From Aurantimonas coralicida_A (lineage in GTDB: Bacteria > Pseudomonadota > Alphaproteobacteria > Rhizobiales > Rhizobiaceae): 64,000 nucleotides of DNA. The translations under genes were made by a program, and so were the position numbers. The stretch lies in NCBI RefSeq assembly GCF_036016755.1, contig NZ_JAYXIH010000016.1:27116-91115 (forward strand), read 5' to 3'. Position 1 is the first letter of the stretch; every line of letters starts with the position of its first letter. Positions 28,526 through 37,694 of the stretch are shown here, one piece after another. The notes below the pieces were generated by a model that had not been told where the DNA came from, searched no databases, and saw nothing but the letters and a program-made list of their open reading frames with translations.

Positions 28526-29290
28526 TCAGCCGAGCGCCGCGACGACGGCGGCAACGATGCCGAGATATCCGTTCGCCTCCCAGGCCGAGCGGCCGATGAA
28601 GAGCCCGTCAATGTTGTCGCGGCGCGCGAGGTCCACGCAATTGCCGGGATTGACGCTGCCGCCATAGAGCACGGGCAGCGGGCGGCCGATCAGCGATGCG
28701 ACCAGCGCCTTGACGTTCGCCTGCTGATCGTCGGCAAAGTCGGGATCGGCCGGCGTCCCCCCTTCGCCGATCGACCAGACCGGTTCGTAGGCCAAGATCA
28801 CCTCGGCGCCCTCGGTCCATTCCACCTTCGACAGCGCCGCCTCAGTCTGTCGCTTGAGGACGGCGGCCGTTTGGCGGGCTTCGTATTCGGCGCGGGTGTC
28901 GCCGATACAAACGAGGGCCGTGAGCCCATGATGGACTGCGGCGGCCGTCTTCAGCCCCACCGTCTCGTCGCTCTCGTTGAAGAATGTCCGCCGTTCGCTG
29001 TGGCCGATCTCGACGAGGGTCCCGCCAGCATCCGCGACGTGGATCGGGGAAATCTCGCCCGTCCATGGGCCGGAATCCTGCCAATGGACGTTCTGGGCGC
29101 CGACTGTGACACACGTGCCTTTGAGGGCTTCGGCGACCTGCGTCAGCACGGTGAAGGGCGGGATGACGAAGAGACGCGCGGCGTCACTTCCGGCCCAGTG
29201 GGACGAACGCAGAATATCGCAGAAGGCCGACGCCTCCGCGCGGGTCTTGTTCATCTTCCAGCTGGTGCCGATGAAGGGTCGGGTCGCCAT
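28526..29290 (-). CDS. eryH: Triose-phosphate isomerase family enzyme, EryH/TpiA2 type
   Basis: This 254-residue protein has the TIM triad: Lys in GTSWKMNKT, His in IGHSERR and Glu in AYEPVWSIG, then YGGSVNPGN. The N-terminal GTSWKMNKT is the form of the second isomerase in ery loci rather than the housekeeping NWKMN form. In Brucella EryH converts L-erythrulose 1-phosphate to D-erythrulose 4-phosphate. The gene lies 65 bp after the eryC-type gene on the same strand. A glycolytic role cannot be excluded. Confidence 0.85.
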   Translation of the reverse strand: MATRPFIGTSWKMNKTRAEASAFCDILRSSHWAGSDAARLFVIPPFTVLTQVAEALKGTCVTVGAQNVHWQDSGPWTGEISPIHVADAGGTLVEIGHSERRTFFNESDETVGLKTAAAVHHGLTALVCIGDTRAEYEARQTAAVLKRQTEAALSKVEWTEGAEVILAYEPVWSIGEGGTPADPDFADDQQANVKALVASLIGRPLPVLYGGSVNPGNCVDLARRDNIDGLFIGRSAWEANGYLGIVAAVVAALG

Positions 29291-29355
29291 GGAGATGCTC
29301 CTTGAGGACTGTCGCCGAAGGCGATCGTGACAGGCAGAACGCGGATGAAGGCGGT

Positions 29356-30285
29356 TCAGGCCGCCTTGGGTCTTCCGACATCGGTGTGCGAGGACCAGAA
29401 CGCCACGGACTCGGCCATTGCCGCGACGACCTGGCGATCGGTCGGCTCGCGTTCCCGGAAGGCCAGTTCCAGGCAGAGCTCGTTATCCGTACCCCCGCCG
29501 GCCCGTATGCTCGCCAGCAACTTGTCCGGTCCGATACGTCCATCCTCGTTATACGCCTTGGTGAAGGGCCAGTGCCCGCCCTTGTTCATCGAGCTCTGCT
29601 TGATGTGGATGATCGGCGAGGCTTTCGCGAACCGCTCCGCCCAAGCGTAGGGATCGGTGTCTGCGGGATCGGGCGAGGACACGTCGCCATGGTCGATGTC
29701 GATCATCGGCTTCAGCGGAATCGGCAGACCGCCTGCGTCGATCCAACGCTGCAACGCGGCGCAATCCTTGAGCGTGTGGCCGAACTCGCGGCCAATCGAC
29801 ATCGGCTCCCAGAACATCGAGGTCAGGCCGCGTCGGGCGGCGTGCTCCGCGACCTCGCGCCAACACTCAAGAGCGACCCGCAGCAGCGCTTCGCGCCGGT
29901 CGCGGTCGTCGAAGTCCCGGTAGGTCAGAATGGCGAACTGCGTCCCGATCGCCGGGCAGCCGAGATCGGCGGCGACGTCCGCCAGGGTCTTGAACCAGTC
30001 GACATAGTAGGCGCGCACGCCGGCGTCGGGATGACCGAAATGGTTCAGCCGTCCATAGGGCCCGGTCATCATCGATGTGATGGAGACGCCGTTGGCGTCG
30101 GCTGCGGCGGCCATCCGCGCTACGATGGGAGAGAGCGTCTTCGCCGGCCAGGACGGGTTGACAAACTCGTGCGTCAACTGGACATGACCGATGCCGATCT
30201 CCGCGGCGATGATCGCGATCAGGTCTTCCGGGTCGGCAAAGCGGTTGACCAGAGGGTTTGTGCTGATCGATAGGGTGAAGGGCAT
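29356..30285 (-). CDS. eryC: EryC-type sugar phosphate isomerase/epimerase (xylose isomerase-like barrel)
   Basis: This 309-residue protein begins MPFTLSISTNPLVNRFADPEDL and contains GHVQLTHEFVNPSWP, MFWEPMSIGREFGHTL and PMIDIDHGDVSS, with clustered Glu/Asp/His as in xylose-isomerase-like metal sites. It matches what I recall of Brucella/Rhizobium EryC, which isomerises L-3-tetrulose 4-phosphate to L-erythrulose 1-phosphate. It forms a two-gene unit with eryH and is divergent from the eryI gene, a grouping that supports the pathway call. Confidence 0.85.
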   Translation of the reverse strand: MPFTLSISTNPLVNRFADPEDLIAIIAAEIGIGHVQLTHEFVNPSWPAKTLSPIVARMAAAADANGVSITSMMTGPYGRLNHFGHPDAGVRAYYVDWFKTLADVAADLGCPAIGTQFAILTYRDFDDRDRREALLRVALECWREVAEHAARRGLTSMFWEPMSIGREFGHTLKDCAALQRWIDAGGLPIPLKPMIDIDHGDVSSPDPADTDPYAWAERFAKASPIIHIKQSSMNKGGHWPFTKAYNEDGRIGPDKLLASIRAGGGTDNELCLELAFREREPTDRQVVAAMAESVAFWSSHTDVGRPKAA

Positions 30286-30364
30286 GGAAGCTTCTTCGTA
30301 ACGGGTGGTTGGAACCGGGCAAAAGCACTGGCGCCCGTGCGATATGAAAAACTATGCATGTGCC

Positions 30365-30376
30365 GCAATATTTTGC
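30365..30376. promoter_or_regulatory. Inverted repeat in the eryC-eryI divergent promoter region
   Basis: GCAA-TATT-TTGC is a perfect 4-bp inverted repeat in an AT-rich patch within the 225-bp divergent gap. It is a candidate regulator site, but the match is short. Nothing else was recognised in the gap. Confidence 0.35.
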
Positions 30377-30510
30377 AATTTTCCTTCCGGTGACCTAGCA
30401 TCTTTCTCGATGTTTCGGCGCTGTCGCCCGCGTGGACCAACCATCCGGCGATGGGGATGGCGCGGGCTGCGCTTTCTGTCGGGCCTCGAACGGTGAAGAA
30501 GGAAACGCAT

Positions 30511-30972
30511 ATGAAGATCATCATCGGCGGTGATGGCGCGGGGCAACCGCTGGTCAAGGCGGTTGCCGCGTATCTTCGGACCCGCGAGGACGTGGAATTC
30601 GACGACGCCAGCGCGGCGCCTGCAAACGCCGACGAGCGCTACGCCGCGACCTCCGAGCGGATCGCCATGGCGATTCTCGACGGCGCATACGACCGCGGAA
30701 TCTTGTGTTGCGGAACCGGGATCGGCGTCTGCATCTCGGCCAACAAGGTGCCCGGCATTCGCGCGGCGCTGACCCACGACACCTATTCGGCCGAGCGCGC
30801 CGTCAAGAGCAACAACGCGCAGATTATCACCATGGGCGCTCGCGTGATCGGACCGGAGCTCGCCAAGGCGATCGTCGAGAAGTTCCTGGATTCGGAGTTC
30901 GATCCGCAGAGTTCTTCGGGTGCCAACGTCGCCGCCATGAACTCGCTCGACGACAAGTACCACGCGCGCTGA
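30511..30972 (+). CDS. eryI: RpiB/EryI-type sugar-phosphate isomerase
   Basis: This 153-residue RpiB-family protein has the active-site Cys in CCGTGIGVCISANKVPGIRA and the tract HDTYSAERAVKSNNAQIITMGARVIG. The N-terminal loop reads GGDGAGQ, whereas typical ribose-5-phosphate isomerase B has a DHAG loop, which fits the EryI branch. In Brucella EryI turns D-erythrulose 4-phosphate into D-erythrose 4-phosphate. The start at 30511 has AGAAGGA upstream; the open frame extends 20 codons further without support. Confidence 0.87.
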   Translation: MKIIIGGDGAGQPLVKAVAAYLRTREDVEFDDASAAPANADERYAATSERIAMAILDGAYDRGILCCGTGIGVCISANKVPGIRAALTHDTYSAERAVKSNNAQIITMGARVIGPELAKAIVEKFLDSEFDPQSSSGANVAAMNSLDDKYHAR

Positions 30973-31065
30973 GCACGCATTATCGACACTGTGGCGGACA
31001 GATTGCGACGTGGAAGCCCCGCGGTTCGGTCCGCCGCTGAAACGCCTTGGAACCAGGAGGACGCC

Positions 31066-32046
31066 GTGCTGAACGAGGCGCCACATCGCCACGACGAAAA
31101 TGGGGAGGCCGGTCTCGCGGCGCGTGCGGCGTGGCTCTATTTTTCCGGCGGCATGACGCAGGGCCAGATCGCCAAGCGGCTCGGCGTCACCAGCATCAAG
31201 GCGCACCGGCTGATCGCGCGCGCCAACCGCGATGGCCTGGTGCGGGTATTCGTCGATGCGGAGGTGGCCGAGTGCCTTGACCTGGAGGAGACGATTCGCC
31301 AGCGCTTTGGTCTCGACTTCTGCAGCGTAGCGCCGGATCTCGGCGAAGAGACGCCGCTTCCTCTCAGGGCGCTCGGCATCGCCGGCGCCAACTTCCTGAA
31401 AAACGAGATCGAGCGCGGCGAGCACGCCCTCATCGGCGTCGGCCATGGCCGCACGCTCGCCGCCGCGGTCAACGCCATGCCGGCAGTGGCGACCGGACGG
31501 ACCCGCTTCGTCTCGGTGCTCGGCGGCTTTACCCGCCGTTTCGCCGCCAACCCCTACGATGTCATTCACCGCCTGGCCGAGAAGACCGGCGCTGAAGCCT
31601 TTCAAATCCCGCTGCCGACCTTTGCCAATACCGCCGAGGACAAGGCGGTACTTCTCAGCCAGCCTGGCGTCGCGGAAGTGTTCGATCTGGCCTGTTCGGC
31701 GCCTTTGGTCTTTGCCGGCATCGGCGATGTGACCGAGGATGCATTCCTGTTCGCCAACAGCATGGTCGGCACCGACGAGATCGGCGAGATTCGCGCGGGC
31801 AGGGCGGTCGGCGAACTTCTCGGCCACTACTTCAATTCCGACGGCCAACCGGTCGCGGAAGCTGTCAGCGCCCGGGCGCTGTCCCCGACATTGGCTCATC
31901 TTAGCGCATCCCGCGTCGTCGCCCTTGCCGGTGGCGCCGATAAGGTTTCCCCGACCCTCGCTCTCCTGCGCAGCGGCTTTCTCGACGGCTTGGTGACCGA
32001 CGAGATCACCGCTCGCGCGATCCTGGCAAAGGGCGGCGAGCGGTGA
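31066..32046 (+). CDS. eryD: SorC family transcriptional regulator, EryD-like
   Basis: This 326-residue regulator has an N-terminal HTH (MTQGQIAKRLGVTSIKAHRLIARANRDG) and the SorC sugar-binding domain (GVGHGRTLAAAVNAMP, ending GLVTDEITARAIL). EryD represses the ery operon in Brucella and is relieved by a pathway metabolite. The start is GTG at 31066, with AGGAGG five bases upstream. It follows the eryI gene by 93 bp. The eryD name is given from context and family, not from a confirmed match. Confidence 0.75.
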   Translation: MLNEAPHRHDENGEAGLAARAAWLYFSGGMTQGQIAKRLGVTSIKAHRLIARANRDGLVRVFVDAEVAECLDLEETIRQRFGLDFCSVAPDLGEETPLPLRALGIAGANFLKNEIERGEHALIGVGHGRTLAAAVNAMPAVATGRTRFVSVLGGFTRRFAANPYDVIHRLAEKTGAEAFQIPLPTFANTAEDKAVLLSQPGVAEVFDLACSAPLVFAGIGDVTEDAFLFANSMVGTDEIGEIRAGRAVGELLGHYFNSDGQPVAEAVSARALSPTLAHLSASRVVALAGGADKVSPTLALLRSGFLDGLVTDEITARAILAKGGER

Positions 32047-32056
32047 CCGCGATACC

Positions 32057-33562
32057 TCATCGCCCATCGATCATGCCGCGCCCATACGCTCTCGTGTCCG
32101 CATAGATTCGCCCCTGACGCGCGCATAGCGACTTCCACTGGGAGGCGAATTCGGGTCGGGGATAGACCGTCTGGTCGATCGCCGTCATCGCCGCGGCGGC
32201 GGTCGGGTAGTTGGGGAACCAGCCAGCGCCGACGGCCGCGACGATGCCGGCGCCGAGCGCCGAGGCTTCCACCGTGCGACTGCGCTCGACCGGCAGGCCG
32301 GCGGCGTCGGCAAGCATCTGCAGCCAGAGCCGGCTTTGCGCTCCGCCGCCGATCGCGCGGATTCGCTCAAGCGCCAGCCCCTCAGCGGCCATCGCCTGGA
32401 TCCCGCGGGTGATTTCGGCGGTCAGAGCCTCGAGCGCCGCGCGATAGAAATGCGCCCGCCCGTGATTGGCCGAAAGGCCGACGATCGCCGCGCGGGCGGC
32501 CGGGTCCCAATGCGGGTTCATGACGCCGATAATGTGCGGCGTCATGGTCAGTCCCTGCGAGCCGATCGGCAGCTGGGCCGCAGCCTCCTCCAATCGATCG
32601 AAGGCCCCGGGATCGTCGCGCCCCTCGGCGAAATTGTCCACGACCCAATTGACGAAGAAGGCGCCGGCCTTTTGTAGTGCTTCGAGGAAATAGCCCTCGC
32701 CGGTCGGGGCCGTCATCGTGCGCCAGTGCAGGTCGGTCGCCGGCGTTGGGGAATACACCCCGGTGACCGTCGCGGTGCCGAGATTGAGATAGACCGTCCC
32801 GGGCTCCATGGCATTGGTGCCGAGGCCGGCGCATTGGCCGTCGCCGCCTCCGGCAAAGACCGGGGTGCCGGGCCGCAGGCCGGTTTGTTGCGATGCCGCA
32901 TCGGTGATGGCGCCGACACGACTGCCCGGCTTCAACAGATCGGGGAGCTGCCGCCGCCCCACGCCGACACTGTCGAGAATGCGGTCGGACCAGTCCATCG
33001 CCGTGATGTCGAAAATGCCGAAGGGGTCGGCGCTCGACCAGCTCGCGGCCTTGCGGCCGGTCAGGCGCCCGGTCAGGAAGGCGTGGACGTCGACGATGTG
33101 CCGTGCCGCGTCGAGAATGGCCGGGTCGTTCCGCCGCAACCAGTCCAGCCGGTAGACGACGGGGATCGTGTCCACCGGCTTGCCGGTCGTGCGGTGCAGC
33201 CAGTCGCGGCCCATTTGGTCGGCATAGGCGGCATAGCTGCCGATCGAACGCTCGTCGAGCCAAACCATCGCCGGGCGCAGCGCGCATCCGTCCGCATCGA
33301 GAAAGGCCACCGTCTCGCGCTGGTTGGAAATCGCTACCGCGTCCACCGTATCGGCGCCGACTGCGGCGACCGCCGTGCTCACCGAAACCGTCAGCGCGTC
33401 CCACCAGTCTTCGCAGTCCTGCTCCGCGTAGCCCGGCTGCGGCGTCGACAACGCGATGGTCGCGCGTCCTTCCGCGACCGCGCGCCCGTCTTCGTCCCAG
33501 ACGATCGCCTTGGTGCTCTGGGTCGAACTGTCGATGCCGATGACATGCCGTTTCCGGGCCAT
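32057..33562 (-). CDS. FGGY family carbohydrate kinase, xylulokinase-like
   Basis: This 501-residue kinase begins RKRHVIGIDSSTQSTKAIVWD (phosphate-1 loop). The N-terminal domain has AISNQRETVAFLD and PAMVWLDER. The second domain has GGGDGQCAGLGTNAM, LNLGTATVTG and the adenosine motif RAIGGGAQSRLWLQMLAD. It phosphorylates a sugar or polyol. It is transcribed after the second SorC regulator, whose divergent partner is the glycerol-1-phosphate-dehydrogenase-like operon. It may therefore supply that operon's phosphorylated substrate. The substrate is not known. Confidence 0.85.
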   Translation of the reverse strand: MARKRHVIGIDSSTQSTKAIVWDEDGRAVAEGRATIALSTPQPGYAEQDCEDWWDALTVSVSTAVAAVGADTVDAVAISNQRETVAFLDADGCALRPAMVWLDERSIGSYAAYADQMGRDWLHRTTGKPVDTIPVVYRLDWLRRNDPAILDAARHIVDVHAFLTGRLTGRKAASWSSADPFGIFDITAMDWSDRILDSVGVGRRQLPDLLKPGSRVGAITDAASQQTGLRPGTPVFAGGGDGQCAGLGTNAMEPGTVYLNLGTATVTGVYSPTPATDLHWRTMTAPTGEGYFLEALQKAGAFFVNWVVDNFAEGRDDPGAFDRLEEAAAQLPIGSQGLTMTPHIIGVMNPHWDPAARAAIVGLSANHGRAHFYRAALEALTAEITRGIQAMAAEGLALERIRAIGGGAQSRLWLQMLADAAGLPVERSRTVEASALGAGIVAAVGAGWFPNYPTAAAAMTAIDQTVYPRPEFASQWKSLCARQGRIYADTRAYGRGMIDGR

Positions 33563-33641
33563 TTTTCCTCCTCACGCAGAGCCGGCATCGCATCCTCCCG
33601 AACGCCGCCGGACCTGGCGCCTGATCGCGCTCCGTCGCCCC

Positions 33642-34628
33642 TCAGCCCGATTCCAGCAGAGCGGTCGCTGTATCGGAGTCGGTGACAAGGTGGGTCGCGT
33701 ATCCCCCGTTGAGCGCCGCCAGAAGGGCATCGCGCTTGGCCGGCCCTCCGGCCAGGCATAGGCGAAACGGAACGCTTTTCAGATCGGCGAGCGAAATCCC
33801 GACGATGCCGTCATCGATCGGGCAGGGGACCGGGGCGCCGGCCGCGTCGATCAGGCGGCCGATGATCACGGCCTTGGCGCGCCCTTCGGATTGAATCTGC
33901 CGCAAGGCAACCGGATCGAGCATGTCGCTTTCGGCGAAGGTGCTTTTCCGACCGAGTTCGCCGACGCCGAACACGACCTTCGTCGCCGATCGGATCAGCG
34001 CGAACTGCCGTTCCAGAGACGGTTCGGCGAGAAGCCGGTCGCGCAGGTCTCGGCTCGACAGCACGGCGGGCGCGTGCAGGTTGACGCAGCGGGCACCGAG
34101 CTGGTTGGCCAACAGCGTCGTGCACAGCTCCGGCGAGAAATCGGCTGAACTCGCCGAGCTGCCGGACACCTGGACGATGGTCAGGTCCGGTATTCGGCTG
34201 GCCTCGGTGGCCCGCGCCGCCGCAAGGATCGTGCGGCCCCAGGCGACGCCGATAATGTCGCCGGGCTCCAGAACGTCGGCCAGCACCCGTGCCCCCGCGG
34301 CGCCGATGCGTTGTTCTGCGGGGTGGTTTGGCAGAGCGGGAACGACAGTTGCCGCAACCAGCGCAAACCGCTTCGCCAGCGCCTTGGACAAAGCCGTGCG
34401 TGCGACGGCCGCGCTGTCCACCCGAATGGTTACCCGACCGCTTCTCCGCGCTTCCTGCAGGTAGTTGGCTATACTCGCCCGCGAAACACCGAGGCGAGCG
34501 GCGACCGCGGCCTGGGTCAGCTCGTCGACATAGTAGAGCCACGCGGCCCAGGTCACGACGTCGTCGAACTCCGGCGGCGGCTTTGGCGTCCCGCGACTCG
34601 GGCCGTGAAGGGTTGCAGGCTGATCCAT
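33642..34628 (-). CDS. SorC family transcriptional regulator
   Basis: This 328-residue regulator has an HTH (LTQAAVAARLGVSRASIANYLQEARRSG) and the SorC ligand-binding domain (GVAWGRTILAAARAT through CLAGGPAKRDALLAALNGG). The start at 34628 was chosen over 34676 because the upstream version would place the palindromic operator boxes inside the gene. It is divergent from the dehydrogenase operon and upstream of the FGGY kinase. It probably controls both from the shared 100-bp gap. Confidence 0.85.
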   Translation of the reverse strand: MDQPATLHGPSRGTPKPPPEFDDVVTWAAWLYYVDELTQAAVAARLGVSRASIANYLQEARRSGRVTIRVDSAAVARTALSKALAKRFALVAATVVPALPNHPAEQRIGAAGARVLADVLEPGDIIGVAWGRTILAAARATEASRIPDLTIVQVSGSSASSADFSPELCTTLLANQLGARCVNLHAPAVLSSRDLRDRLLAEPSLERQFALIRSATKVVFGVGELGRKSTFAESDMLDPVALRQIQSEGRAKAVIIGRLIDAAGAPVPCPIDDGIVGISLADLKSVPFRLCLAGGPAKRDALLAALNGGYATHLVTDSDTATALLESG

Positions 34629-34655
34629 CCGGTCGAAAATGCCATGTCTCTGACT

Positions 34656-34688
34656 TTTGTCAAACGGTTCTGTCATCTGTTTGACAAA
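34656..34688. promoter_or_regulatory. Paired palindromic operator boxes between SorC regulator and dehydrogenase operon
   Basis: Two boxes, TTTGTCAAA (34656-34664) and TTTGACAAA (34680-34688), are each perfect 9-bp palindromes about a central T or A. Extended by one base they form a larger inverted repeat (TTTGTCAAAC and GTTTGACAAA). Centres are 24 bp apart. The pair lies between the divergent starts and is a strong candidate for SorC binding. Confidence 0.7.
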
Positions 34689-34729
34689 TGCGAAACGTCG
34701 GTGTCAGATGTCGATAAATGGGAGGCGAC

Positions 34730-36076
34730 ATGTCGGAGATCCGGGAGCCACGTTCCGTCGACGATGAGCGGAATTGGACGTCGCTCATCGATGAGATCAT
34801 CGACGGGCGGTGGATCCATCCGGAGACCGGCGCGCCGGCCGCGGTCGATTATGACCGCGTGGTCATCGCAGAGAGTCTGGCGGGACGGGAAGCCGAACTC
34901 GTTGACGCGATGAATCTCGGCGGCCGGATCGCTCTGATCGCCGACGCGGCGACATTTGCGGCGCTGGGCGATCGTGTCGCAAAGGCGCTGGTCGGATGGG
35001 ACGTCACCGTCATCCTGCTCGATGATCCCCATGCGGACATGGCCCATATCGCTGCGCTCAGGCAGCGGCTCACAGGATTCGACGGCGCCATCGCGGTCGG
35101 CTCCGGCACCGTCAACGATCTGGTCAAATACGTCGTCGCGGAAGACAAGCGGCCCTATTGCGTTTTCGGCACCGCCGCCTCCATGAACGGCTACACCTCC
35201 TCGACCGCCTCGATCACGCTGGACAGCGGATTGAAGGTGTCGTTGCCGTCGATCGCGCCGCGCGGCTTCTTCGTCGATCTGGGCGTGGCGGCGGTGGCGC
35301 CGCGGCGACTGGCGGCAGCCGGCTTCGGCGATTGCCTGGCGCGTTCGGTCGCGCAAATCGACTGGTGGATCTCGCACCGGCTGCTTGGCACCGAATACCA
35401 GCAGGTGCCCTACACCATCCAGGAAGCCGATGAGCGCGAACTGAACGCCCGCGCCGCCGGTATAGCGGCCGGAGATGTGGAGGCCATCGGCTATCTCTAC
35501 CGCGTCCTGACGCTGTGCGGCCTCGGAATCGCCTTTACCGGCGTCTCCCATCACGGCTCCATGGGCGAGCATCAGATCTCCCATTATATCGACTGTTTTG
35601 CCGGCGACCGGCATCCCGGCACGCTGCATGGCGAACAGGTCGGCGTCGCCTCGCTGACCATGGCGCGGTTGCAGCAGCGCATCCTCGCCTCCGACACGCC
35701 GCCGACGGTGCGCCCGACCCGTATCGACGAGGCTGGCATGGTTCGGCGGATGGGCCCCGAGATCGCCGCCCAATGTCTGGAGGAATACCGCAAGAAGGCG
35801 CTCGACCAGGCGGGCGCGGACCGGCTCAACGCCCGTATGATCGCGATATGGCCGGAGCTTCGCCAGGAATGCCTCGGCTTCGCGATCCCGGCGGACGAGA
35901 TGGAGCGGCTGCTGCGGGCCGCGGGCGGCGCCACCACTGCGGGCGAACTCGGTGTGCCGGTGGATTTCTATCGCGAGGCGGTGCTCCATTGCCGCGAGAT
36001 GCGCAATCGCTTTTCGGTCCTCGACATCGCGGACGACGCCGGTCTCCTGGCCGATTTCGCGGCGGGGGAGCGTTGA
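34730..36076 (+). CDS. sn-glycerol-1-phosphate dehydrogenase family protein (AraM/EgsA-like)
   Basis: This 448-residue protein has the iron/zinc-alcohol-dehydrogenase fold of the AraM group: VGSGTVNDLVKYV and FGTAASMNGYTSSTASI for NAD binding, then HHGSMGEHQISHYID and TLHGEQVGVASLTM with metal-ligand histidines. Family members oxidise or reduce polyol phosphates at the dihydroxyacetone-phosphate level. The start at 34730 has GGAGG four bases upstream; an ATG at 34718 is an alternative. It opens an operon with a HAD phosphatase, a class II aldolase and an ABC importer, pointing to catabolism rather than archaeal-type lipid synthesis. Confidence 0.85.
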   Translation: MSEIREPRSVDDERNWTSLIDEIIDGRWIHPETGAPAAVDYDRVVIAESLAGREAELVDAMNLGGRIALIADAATFAALGDRVAKALVGWDVTVILLDDPHADMAHIAALRQRLTGFDGAIAVGSGTVNDLVKYVVAEDKRPYCVFGTAASMNGYTSSTASITLDSGLKVSLPSIAPRGFFVDLGVAAVAPRRLAAAGFGDCLARSVAQIDWWISHRLLGTEYQQVPYTIQEADERELNARAAGIAAGDVEAIGYLYRVLTLCGLGIAFTGVSHHGSMGEHQISHYIDCFAGDRHPGTLHGEQVGVASLTMARLQQRILASDTPPTVRPTRIDEAGMVRRMGPEIAAQCLEEYRKKALDQAGADRLNARMIAIWPELRQECLGFAIPADEMERLLRAAGGATTAGELGVPVDFYREAVLHCREMRNRFSVLDIADDAGLLADFAAGER

Positions 36077-36921
36077 TGATGCGTCCGATCTCGCAGATGC
36101 CCTCGGATGTCGCAGCATCGATCATCGGCGTCTTCGCCGACATCGACGACACGTTGACGACCGATGGCCGGCTGCCCGCCGCGTCCTATGCCGCGCTGGA
36201 AGCTTTGCATGACGCGGGGCTGTTCGTCGCGCCGATTACCGGCCGCCCCGCCGGATGGTGCGATATGGTCGCCCGCTTCTGGCCGGTAACGGGCGTCGTC
36301 GGCGAGAACGGCGCCTTCTATTTCGCCTATGACGGCGCGCAACGGCGGATGCGCCGCTCCTTCTTCGCAAGCGATTTCGAGCGCGCCGCCAACCGCAAGC
36401 GGCTCGAAGCAATCGCCCGGCGGATTCTCGTGGAGGTGCCGGGCGCAGCGATCTCCGCCGATCAGCTCTATCGGGAAGCCGATCTCGCCATCGACTTCTG
36501 CGAGGATGTCGCACCGCTTGGAAAGGCCGATATCGCCCGGATCAAGACGATCTTCGAGGAGGAGGGCGCGGTCGCGAAAATCTCCTCGATCCACGTCAAT
36601 GGCTGGTTCGGCGACTATGACAAGCTGTCGATGACCCGGCGCTTCGCGGCCGAGATTCTGGGCATCGACCTCGAGGTCGAGAAACATTGGATCGTCTTTG
36701 CCGGCGACAGCCCCAACGACGCCCCGATGTTCGGCTTCTTTCCCAATAGCTGCGGGGTTGCGAACGTCCTCGATTTCACCGGCGAGATGGATGCCGAACC
36801 GTCCTTCGTCGCCGCGCGAGCGGGCGGCGAGGGCTTCGTCGAGATCGCCGACGTCATCCTGTCGGCCCGCGATCGGAACGAGGGCAAGGCGCGGCACAGG
36901 GAGGCGGCCGATGCGCGATAG
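36076..36921 (+). CDS. HAD family hydrolase, Cof/sucrose-phosphatase-like
   Basis: This 281-residue protein has HAD motif I as FADIDDTLTTDGRL, the Thr motif as APITGRPAGW, and the late motif FAGDSPNDAPMF. The large C2-type cap places it with Cof and mannosyl-3-phosphoglycerate phosphatases. It likely dephosphorylates a sugar phosphate of this operon, an inference from context. Its ATG overlaps the dehydrogenase stop (TGATGATG) and its 3' end overlaps the aldolase by 11 bp. Confidence 0.85.
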   Translation: MMRPISQMPSDVAASIIGVFADIDDTLTTDGRLPAASYAALEALHDAGLFVAPITGRPAGWCDMVARFWPVTGVVGENGAFYFAYDGAQRRMRRSFFASDFERAANRKRLEAIARRILVEVPGAAISADQLYREADLAIDFCEDVAPLGKADIARIKTIFEEEGAVAKISSIHVNGWFGDYDKLSMTRRFAAEILGIDLEVEKHWIVFAGDSPNDAPMFGFFPNSCGVANVLDFTGEMDAEPSFVAARAGGEGFVEIADVILSARDRNEGKARHREAADAR

Positions 36922-37588
36922 CGAGCGGGCTTTGCGGCAGAAGATCATCGATCTCTGCCTGGAGATGAACCGGAACGGCATCAACCAGGGCACGTCCGGC
37001 AACATTTCGGCGCGCCACGGCGATGCGATGCTTTTGACCCCGAGCGCGACCCCCTATGAGGAGCTGACGCCGGAAAAGATCGTATTCATGCCCCTCGATG
37101 GCGACGGCACGGACTGGTCGGGACCGCTGAAGCCGTCGACCGAATGGCGCTTTCATCGCGACATCCTGCGCGCGCGTCCCGATGCTGGGGCGGTCGTCCA
37201 TGCCCATCCGACCTTCGCTACCACGTTGGCGATCACCCGCCGCGCGATTCCCGCCTGTCATTATATGGTCGCGGTGTTCGGCGGCACCGACGTCCGCTGC
37301 TCGGGCTACGCACGCTACGGAACGCCGGAACTCTCCCATGAGGCGCTGACGGCCCTCGAAGGCCGGACGGGATGTCTGCTCGCCAACCACGGCGCCATTA
37401 CCATCGGCAGCGATCTCGACAAGGCCATGTGGCGGATGGTGGAATTGGAAACGGTGGCCAAGCAGTATCATCACAGCCTGCAGCTCGACGGCGGCCCGGT
37501 GATCCTCAGCGACGCGGAAATCGCCGAAGTGCTGGAAGGATTCGGCAGCTACGGCCTGCAGTCTCGCAAGGGGGCGTCGAAGCGATGA
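36911..37588 (+). CDS. Class II aldolase/adducin family protein (FucA-like)
   Basis: This 225-residue protein has the FucA pattern: NQGTSGNISARHGDAMLLTPSA, the zinc histidines in VVHAHPTFATTLAITRR and the later LLANHGAITIG. Such enzymes cleave 2-keto sugar 1-phosphates to dihydroxyacetone phosphate and an aldehyde. The linkage to a polyol-phosphate dehydrogenase suggests that the ketose phosphate made there is cleaved here. It overlaps the HAD gene and is followed by the permease genes. Confidence 0.88.
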   Translation: MRDSERALRQKIIDLCLEMNRNGINQGTSGNISARHGDAMLLTPSATPYEELTPEKIVFMPLDGDGTDWSGPLKPSTEWRFHRDILRARPDAGAVVHAHPTFATTLAITRRAIPACHYMVAVFGGTDVRCSGYARYGTPELSHEALTALEGRTGCLLANHGAITIGSDLDKAMWRMVELETVAKQYHHSLQLDGGPVILSDAEIAEVLEGFGSYGLQSRKGASKR

Positions 37589-37694
37589 GAGCAGGGACCG
37601 CACCCCGTCTCGGCATCTCGATCTCGGGCGCGGCGGCGCGGCGAAGGTGCCGTTCGCCGTGGGCCGGTGGCCGCCGGGCGGGGAGGTCGTGCGC

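Noticed and set aside
30352..32067. A 571-codon minus-strand frame over eryI and eryD
   Set aside because: Antisense to two well-supported genes and lacking recognisable domains.
37647..37694. Longer N-terminus for the MalF-like permease
   Set aside because: The ATG at 37647 has no ribosome binding site and adds a Pro/Gly-rich stretch; GGGGAGG just before 37689-37695 favours the later start.
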